47,306 bases of DNA from the NCBI GenBank assembly GCA_900317745.1, contig ONHW01000019.1:1-47306 (forward strand). Direction: 5' to 3'. Below the pieces are notes generated by a model that worked only from the letters and a program-made list of their open reading frames with translations, did not search any database and was not told the origin of the DNA. The DNA is from an uncultured Bacteroidales bacterium. Its GTDB lineage: Bacteria; Bacteroidota; Bacteroidia; Bacteroidales; Paludibacteraceae. Positions 43,272-47,306 of the stretch are shown here, piece by piece (within the stretch, counting starts at the first letter, position 1; every line of letters begins with the position of its first letter). Both the position numbers and the translations under genes were made by a program.

Positions 43272-44801
43272 ATGAACCCAACAATGATTATACTCATTGC
43301 TACAGCAGCTTTCATTCTTGGAGCTACTCTCTGTTTTTTCGTATGCCGTTTTGCACGTAACGGACTTTTCAAAAAAGCCTTGGCTGAAGCAGAGATTATC
43401 AAGAAGAACAAAATTGTAGAAGCTAAAGAGAAATTTATTGCTCTCAAAACAGAGCACGAGAATATGGTTCGTCAGCAAGAGCAGAAACGCCAACAGGCTG
43501 ACCAACGACTCCAACAGCGCGAACAGCAACTCAACCAACGTCAGGGCGAGTTGCAACGCCAGCAAAACGAGCTCAAGAACCGCACACAACAAATTGAAAA
43601 ACAACAGCAAGTTATCGATTATAAGACCTCCGAGGCAGAGAAACTCCACCAGCAGGCACAACAGCAACTGGAGGCTTTGTCCGGACTGTCTGCTGCTGAG
43701 GCAAAGAAGCAACTCGTGGACAGCCTGAAGGACGAAGCACGCACCGAAGCACTCTCGTTCATCAACGAGACCATGGACGAAGCACGACTCAACGCCAACA
43801 TGGAGGCTAAGAAGGTAATCATCAAAACCATCCAGCGCGTTGCCTCCGAGGCTACAGTCGAGAACGCCGTGAGCATCTTCCGCATCGAGAATGATGAGGT
43901 CAAAGGTCGTATCATCGGTCGCGAGGGACGTAACATCCGCGCTCTGGAGGCTGCTACCGGCGTAGAAATCGTTGTGGACGATACGCCCGAGTGTATCACA
44001 CTCAGCGCTTTCGACCCCGTACGCCGGGAGATAGCACGACTCAGTCTGCACCAGCTCGTGCAGGACGGACGTATTCACCCCGCACGTATCGAGGAAGTTG
44101 TAGCCAAGGTTACCGAGCAGATCGAGGAAGAGATCATCGAGATCGGCAAACGCACAACCATCGACCTGGGTATTCACGGACTGCACCCCGAACTCATTCG
44201 TCTCGTAGGAAAGATGAAGTACCGCTCGTCGTATGGTCAGAACCTGCTGCAACACTCACGCGAGACGGCAAACCTCTGCGCTACCATGGCTTCCGAACTC
44301 GGACTGAACCCCAAGACGGCACGTCGCGCAGGTCTGCTGCACGATATAGGCAAAGTGGCTGACGAGGATTACGAACTGCCGCATGCCGAGGTGGGTATGA
44401 AACTCTGCGAGAAGTATGGCGAGAAACCTGAGATCTGCAACGCCGTAGGCGCTCACCACGACGAGATTGAGATGGAAACGCTCATCGCTCCTATCGTGCA
44501 GGCGTGCGATGCCATATCCGGTGCACGCCCGGGCGCACGACGCGAGATTGTAGAGACGTACATCAAACGTCTTAACGACCTCGAGAACATTGCTATGGCG
44601 CACGAGGGCGTGATCAAGACCTACGCACTCCAGGCAGGACGCGAACTGCGCGTTATCGTTGGAGCCGACAAGATCAGCGACAAGGATACCGAACTCCTCT
44701 CGTACGACATCGCAAAAAAGATTCAGGACGAAATGACCTACCCGGGACAAATCAAGATCACCGTCATTCGCGAGACGCGAGCTATATCATTTGCCAAGTA
44801 G
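43272..44801 (+). CDS. rny: Ribonuclease Y
   Basis: A 509-residue membrane-anchored endoribonuclease that starts mRNA decay. The N-terminal helix ([20 protein letters not shown]) is followed by a long coiled coil (about 30-170, rich in QQR repeats), the KH domain ([21 protein letters not shown], about 210-230) and the HD domain with [13 protein letters not shown] (about 348-360; His355 and Asp356 region) and HHDEIE. All family landmarks are present, and the length is normal. Confidence 0.97.
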   Translation: MNPTMIILIATAAFILGATLCFFVCRFARNGLFKKALAEAEIIKKNKIVEAKEKFIALKTEHENMVRQQEQKRQQADQRLQQREQQLNQRQGELQRQQNELKNRTQQIEKQQQVIDYKTSEAEKLHQQAQQQLEALSGLSAAEAKKQLVDSLKDEARTEALSFINETMDEARLNANMEAKKVIIKTIQRVASEATVENAVSIFRIENDEVKGRIIGREGRNIRALEAATGVEIVVDDTPECITLSAFDPVRREIARLSLHQLVQDGRIHPARIEEVVAKVTEQIEEEIIEIGKRTTIDLGIHGLHPELIRLVGKMKYRSSYGQNLLQHSRETANLCATMASELGLNPKTARRAGLLHDIGKVADEDYELPHAEVGMKLCEKYGEKPEICNAVGAHHDEIEMETLIAPIVQACDAISGARPGARREIVETYIKRLNDLENIAMAHEGVIKTYALQAGRELRVIVGADKISDKDTELLSYDIAKKIQDEMTYPGQIKITVIRETRAISFAK

Positions 44802-44822
44802 AATAAGACGCGACAGCCGAAC

Positions 44823-44857
44823 GCTGAATGCTGAATGCTGACTGCTGATCGCTCAAA
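44823..44857. repeat. 7-base tandem repeat between rny and the DUF349 gene
   Basis: GCTGAAT, GCTGAAT, GCTGACT, GCTGATC, GCTCAAA: five heptamers that drift along the array, filling nearly half of the spacer. Confidence 0.8.
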
Positions 44858-44878
44858 CAATACAACAACAGACCCTAT

Positions 44879-46339
44879 ATGGAAAACGAAAAACAATCTA
44901 TCGTAGAACAACTGCGCACCTTGCTTAGCGAAGGTGACGTTACTGCTATCAAGGAGCAGGTTGCCGAACTCAAGAACCACTTCTACCGCATCGTGCACCA
45001 GGAACAGGAAAACCTGCGCAAAGCTGCCGAAGACGCGGGCGAGGCGTATGAGGCGGTTGCCGACGAAACGGAGCAAGCCTTCCGCCAACTGCTCAACGAC
45101 TACAAGGCACGGCGTGATCAACTCCTACAAAAGCAAAACGCTGAACTCGAGCAGAACCTGCTGCGCAAGGAGAATATCATTGCGCAGATGAAGAATCTTG
45201 CCAACCCCGAGACCGCCGATGTCATGGGCGACCTGCAGAAGATGCGCGACCTGCAAGCCGAGTGGAAAACCATCGGACCGGTGCCCGCACCCAAAGTACA
45301 GGAGTTGTGGCGCGAGTACAACCGCTATCAGGAGCAGTTCTACGATCTCGTAAAAATCAATATCGAACTGCGCGACCTGGACTTCAAGCGCAACCTGGAG
45401 GCTAAAACCGCTCTGTGCGAACGTGCCGAGGCACTTGACGCCAACACCAATATCGTAGAGGCGAACCGCATACTGCAGCAACTGCACAACGAGTGGGCAG
45501 AGATCGGTCCCGTGGCTCGCGACCAGCGCGAGGCTCTATGGGAGCGATTCAAAGCCGCTTCGGCTGTCGTTAACAAGAAGCATCAGGCATACTTCGATGC
45601 TATCCATCAGCGCGAGGAGGAGAACCTGAAGAACAAACAAGCGCTTATCGAGCAACTCAAGAGCATCGACCTCGCCAAACTCAAGTCCAACAAGGCGTGG
45701 GACGAAGCAGGCGAACGCATTCAGGCTATTCAACAGCAGTGGCGAACCATCGGCTATGCACCCAAGAAGTTCAACCAGGCTGTGTACGACGAGTACCGCG
45801 CTCTGTGCGAACAGTTCTACAAAGCCAAAGCTGCGTACTACAAGACCACACGAGACATGTTCTCCGAGAACCTGAAACTCAAGCGCGAACTGCTCGCCAA
45901 GGCGGAGGAACTCAAGTCCAGCCAGGAGTGGCAGGAAACGACACAGGCGTTCATCGAACTGCAAGAGCAGTGGAAGAAGATCGGACCCGTGGCACGCAAG
46001 TATTCCGACGATATCTGGAAGCAGTTCACCGCTGCCTGCGACTCATTCTTCGAGGCAAAACGCGAAGCCGGCAAACAAGAGCGTGAAGCATTCCGCCAGC
46101 GCAGAGAGAAGGCAAGCGAGAAGTGGCACAAGAACCTCGACAACCTCACCGACCGCAACCGGCTCATTCGTATGTACGAATCGCTGCAAGCAGAGATCCG
46201 CACCGCGGAGAACAATATCATGTTCTTCACATCCAAGAGCGGCAACGCACTGGTCAACAGCCTGCAGAAGAAGATCGACGACCTGAAGAAGCAAGCCGAA
46301 GATATCGAGAACAAAATCAACGAATTGGATCATGAGTAA
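44879..46339 (+). CDS. DUF349 repeat protein
   Basis: A 486-residue, almost all-helical cytosolic protein made of about five DUF349 units of some 70 residues. The recurring core is LQ..WK.IGPV and is seen as LQAEWKTIGPVPAPKVQELW, LHNEWAEIGPVARDQREALW, IQQQWRTIGYAPKKFNQAVY and LQEQWKKIGPVARKYSDDIW, each followed by a stretch like F...CD.FF. The end is a coiled coil (LQKKIDDLKKQAEDIENKI). The family's function is poorly known. Its last eight bases overlap the FtsE-like gene, so the two are translationally coupled. Confidence 0.9.
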   Translation: MENEKQSIVEQLRTLLSEGDVTAIKEQVAELKNHFYRIVHQEQENLRKAAEDAGEAYEAVADETEQAFRQLLNDYKARRDQLLQKQNAELEQNLLRKENIIAQMKNLANPETADVMGDLQKMRDLQAEWKTIGPVPAPKVQELWREYNRYQEQFYDLVKINIELRDLDFKRNLEAKTALCERAEALDANTNIVEANRILQQLHNEWAEIGPVARDQREALWERFKAASAVVNKKHQAYFDAIHQREEENLKNKQALIEQLKSIDLAKLKSNKAWDEAGERIQAIQQQWRTIGYAPKKFNQAVYDEYRALCEQFYKAKAAYYKTTRDMFSENLKLKRELLAKAEELKSSQEWQETTQAFIELQEQWKKIGPVARKYSDDIWKQFTAACDSFFEAKREAGKQEREAFRQRREKASEKWHKNLDNLTDRNRLIRMYESLQAEIRTAENNIMFFTSKSGNALVNSLQKKIDDLKKQAEDIENKINELDHE

Positions 46340-46997
46340 GATCATCAGTTATCACAACGTATCCATCAACCAGTCGGAGCAGATCGTGCTGCACGATGTC
46401 AATCTGGAGATTGGCGAGGGCGAGTTTGTGTACCTGCTCGGACGCGTCGGCTCAGGCAAATCATCGCTGATGAAAACGATGTACGGCGAACTGCCTATCG
46501 CTTCCGGCGAGGCACAGATCCTCGACTACGATATTGCCCGACTCAAACGCAAACAGGTGCCCTATCTGAGACGTAAACTGGGCGTTGTGTTCCAGGATTT
46601 CCAGTTGCTCACCGACCGTAACGTCGAGGAGAACCTGCTCTTCGTGCTCCGTGCAACAGGCTGGCGCGACAAGAACGCTATGAAGTCGCACGTCATGGAT
46701 GTGCTCGACCAGGTGGGAATGGCTAACAAGGCATACAAAATGCCCTACCAACTCTCCGGAGGCGAGCAGCAACGTGTCGTTATTGCACGAGCACTGCTGA
46801 ATATGCCATCGCTTATACTCGCCGACGAGCCTACAGGTAATCTCGACCACGAGACCGGCAAGGAGATCATGGATCTGCTCTATAGTATATCCAAGGCGGG
46901 AATAACAATTATCATGTCAACGCACAATATCATCTGGCCCGAGCAGTACCCCGGACGCAAACTCTACTTCGCAGCCGGAAAGATTAGTGAAGAATAA
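46332..46997 (+). CDS. ftsE: FtsE-like ABC transporter ATP-binding protein
   Basis: A 221-residue ABC ATPase of the FtsE group, which with FtsX links cell division to peptidoglycan hydrolases. Motifs are Walker [10 protein letters not shown] (about 37-45), the Q-loop VFQDFQLL (about 86-93), the signature LSGGEQQRV (about 141-149), Walker [13 protein letters not shown] (about 160-171) and the H-loop THN. No ftsX follows; the next 300 bases hold only a promoter and a non-coding leader. In Bacteroidetes ftsX often lies elsewhere. A LolD-type role is possible but less likely. Confidence 0.88.
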   Translation: MSKIISYHNVSINQSEQIVLHDVNLEIGEGEFVYLLGRVGSGKSSLMKTMYGELPIASGEAQILDYDIARLKRKQVPYLRRKLGVVFQDFQLLTDRNVEENLLFVLRATGWRDKNAMKSHVMDVLDQVGMANKAYKMPYQLSGGEQQRVVIARALLNMPSLILADEPTGNLDHETGKEIMDLLYSISKAGITIIMSTHNIIWPEQYPGRKLYFAAGKISEE

Positions 46998-47019
46998 TTG
47001 ACTGTTTTTGAGCGGATAT

Positions 47020-47051
47020 TTGCAAATGTTACAAATATTTTGTACCTTTGC
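47020..47051 (+). promoter_or_regulatory. Bacteroidetes-type promoter after ftsE
   Basis: TTTG (47020-47023), 20 bases, TACCTTTG (47044-47051). It should start a transcript near 47057 that leaves the window. Confidence 0.85.
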
Positions 47052-47306
47052 ACGCTTTTTCGGCATAACACATGTATCGACCATATATGGGCGATCATAC
47101 AAAAACAATAACGAACTATATTAAAATGTAGTCAAAAAATGTTAGATTTTAATGTTTACCTGCCAAGTGTCTCGTCGGGAGTGTTCCGACACTCCCTTGC
47201 CGACAGAGCTCCCAGCGGGAAAACAAATAAAATATATTTATGGTAATGCTGATACATACCCATCAACGTAGGGACGATTGTTAGCGACGACAGCGAAAGC
47301 TTGACG
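47052..47306 (+). other. Untranslated leader or small RNA with hairpin, no supported gene
   Basis: At least 250 transcribed bases without a convincing gene. A perfect stem GGGAGTGT/ACACTCCC (47177-47184 with 47189-47196, loop TCCG) is enclosed by an outer GTCGG/CCGAC pairing, and CTCCCAGCGGGA follows. One 35-codon frame (47139-47246, MLDFNVYLPS onward) spans the hairpin; it could be a leader peptide but nothing else supports it. The downstream gene lies outside the window. Confidence 0.5.

Overview
The window comes from a bacterium of the order Bacteroidales, probably an uncultured gut or rumen lineage; genus cannot be read from the sequence. The evidence is: eleven promoters of the Bacteroidetes type (TTTG, about 20 bases, TAnnTTTG) and no sigma70-type ones; few Shine-Dalgarno sequences; a BspA-like leucine-rich-repeat protein; an AAA_14/DUF4143 ATPase; a Bacteroidales-ordered rseC-rnfBCDGEA operon; and the pdxJ-exbB-exbD-tonB and zapA-rny neighbourhoods.

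Layout. 1-6.3 kb is an AT-rich accessory segment. It holds a multi-repeat terminus like that of an IS21-family element, a cluster of hairpins, a secreted BspA-like protein, a PD-(D/E)XK nuclease-like protein, a decayed stretch with a long inverted repeat and an AAA_14 ATPase, with all genes on the minus strand. 6.6-8.7 kb is groES-groEL. 8.7-14.3 kb is a tripartite RND efflux operon (lipoprotein adaptor, inner-membrane pump, TolC-like channel), followed closely by nadC. 15.3-21.2 kb carries a Xaa-Pro aminopeptidase, argS and rpsA. 21.5-26.8 kb holds two tRNA-Ser genes around a GH53 galactanase, an RlmL-type RNA methyltransferase, queA and tatD. 27.0-30.4 kb is an exbB-hypothetical-exbD-exbD operon with two lipoprotein genes behind it. 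30.5-35.8 kb (minus) is rseC-rnfBCDGEA, an ion-pumping ferredoxin:NAD oxidoreductase. 36.0-38.0 kb is yceD-rpmF-rluB-like. 38.2-41.4 kb is pdxJ-exbB-exbD-tonB-DJ-1. 41.4-47.0 kb has a DUF3078 outer-membrane protein, a coiled-coil protein, zapA, rny, a DUF349 protein and an FtsE-like ATPase. A promoter and an untranslated leader close the window.

How the parts fit. Most of the window is envelope energetics and housekeeping. Rnf can build an ion gradient, and two ExbB/ExbD motors (one with TonB) can pass proton-motive force to the outer membrane. The RND pump exports unknown compounds. The rest serves translation, tRNA/rRNA modification, cofactor synthesis and cell division.

Most unusual. At least four families of short palindromic repeats sit between and inside essential genes. 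One GC-rich palindrome is translated in three different readings: the C-terminus of the Xaa-Pro aminopeptidase, the N-terminus of ArgRS and an internal loop of ArgRS. A second family forms the C-terminus of QueA and appears to have removed the stop codon of the RNA methyltransferase. A third lies downstream of both tRNA-Ser genes in the same orientation. Many spacers inside operons are made of private tandem repeats of 7 to 15 bases. RnfB lacks its ferredoxin domain, RnfG carries two flavin-attachment-like motifs, and two unrelated secreted proteins share the same roughly 27-residue C-terminal tail.
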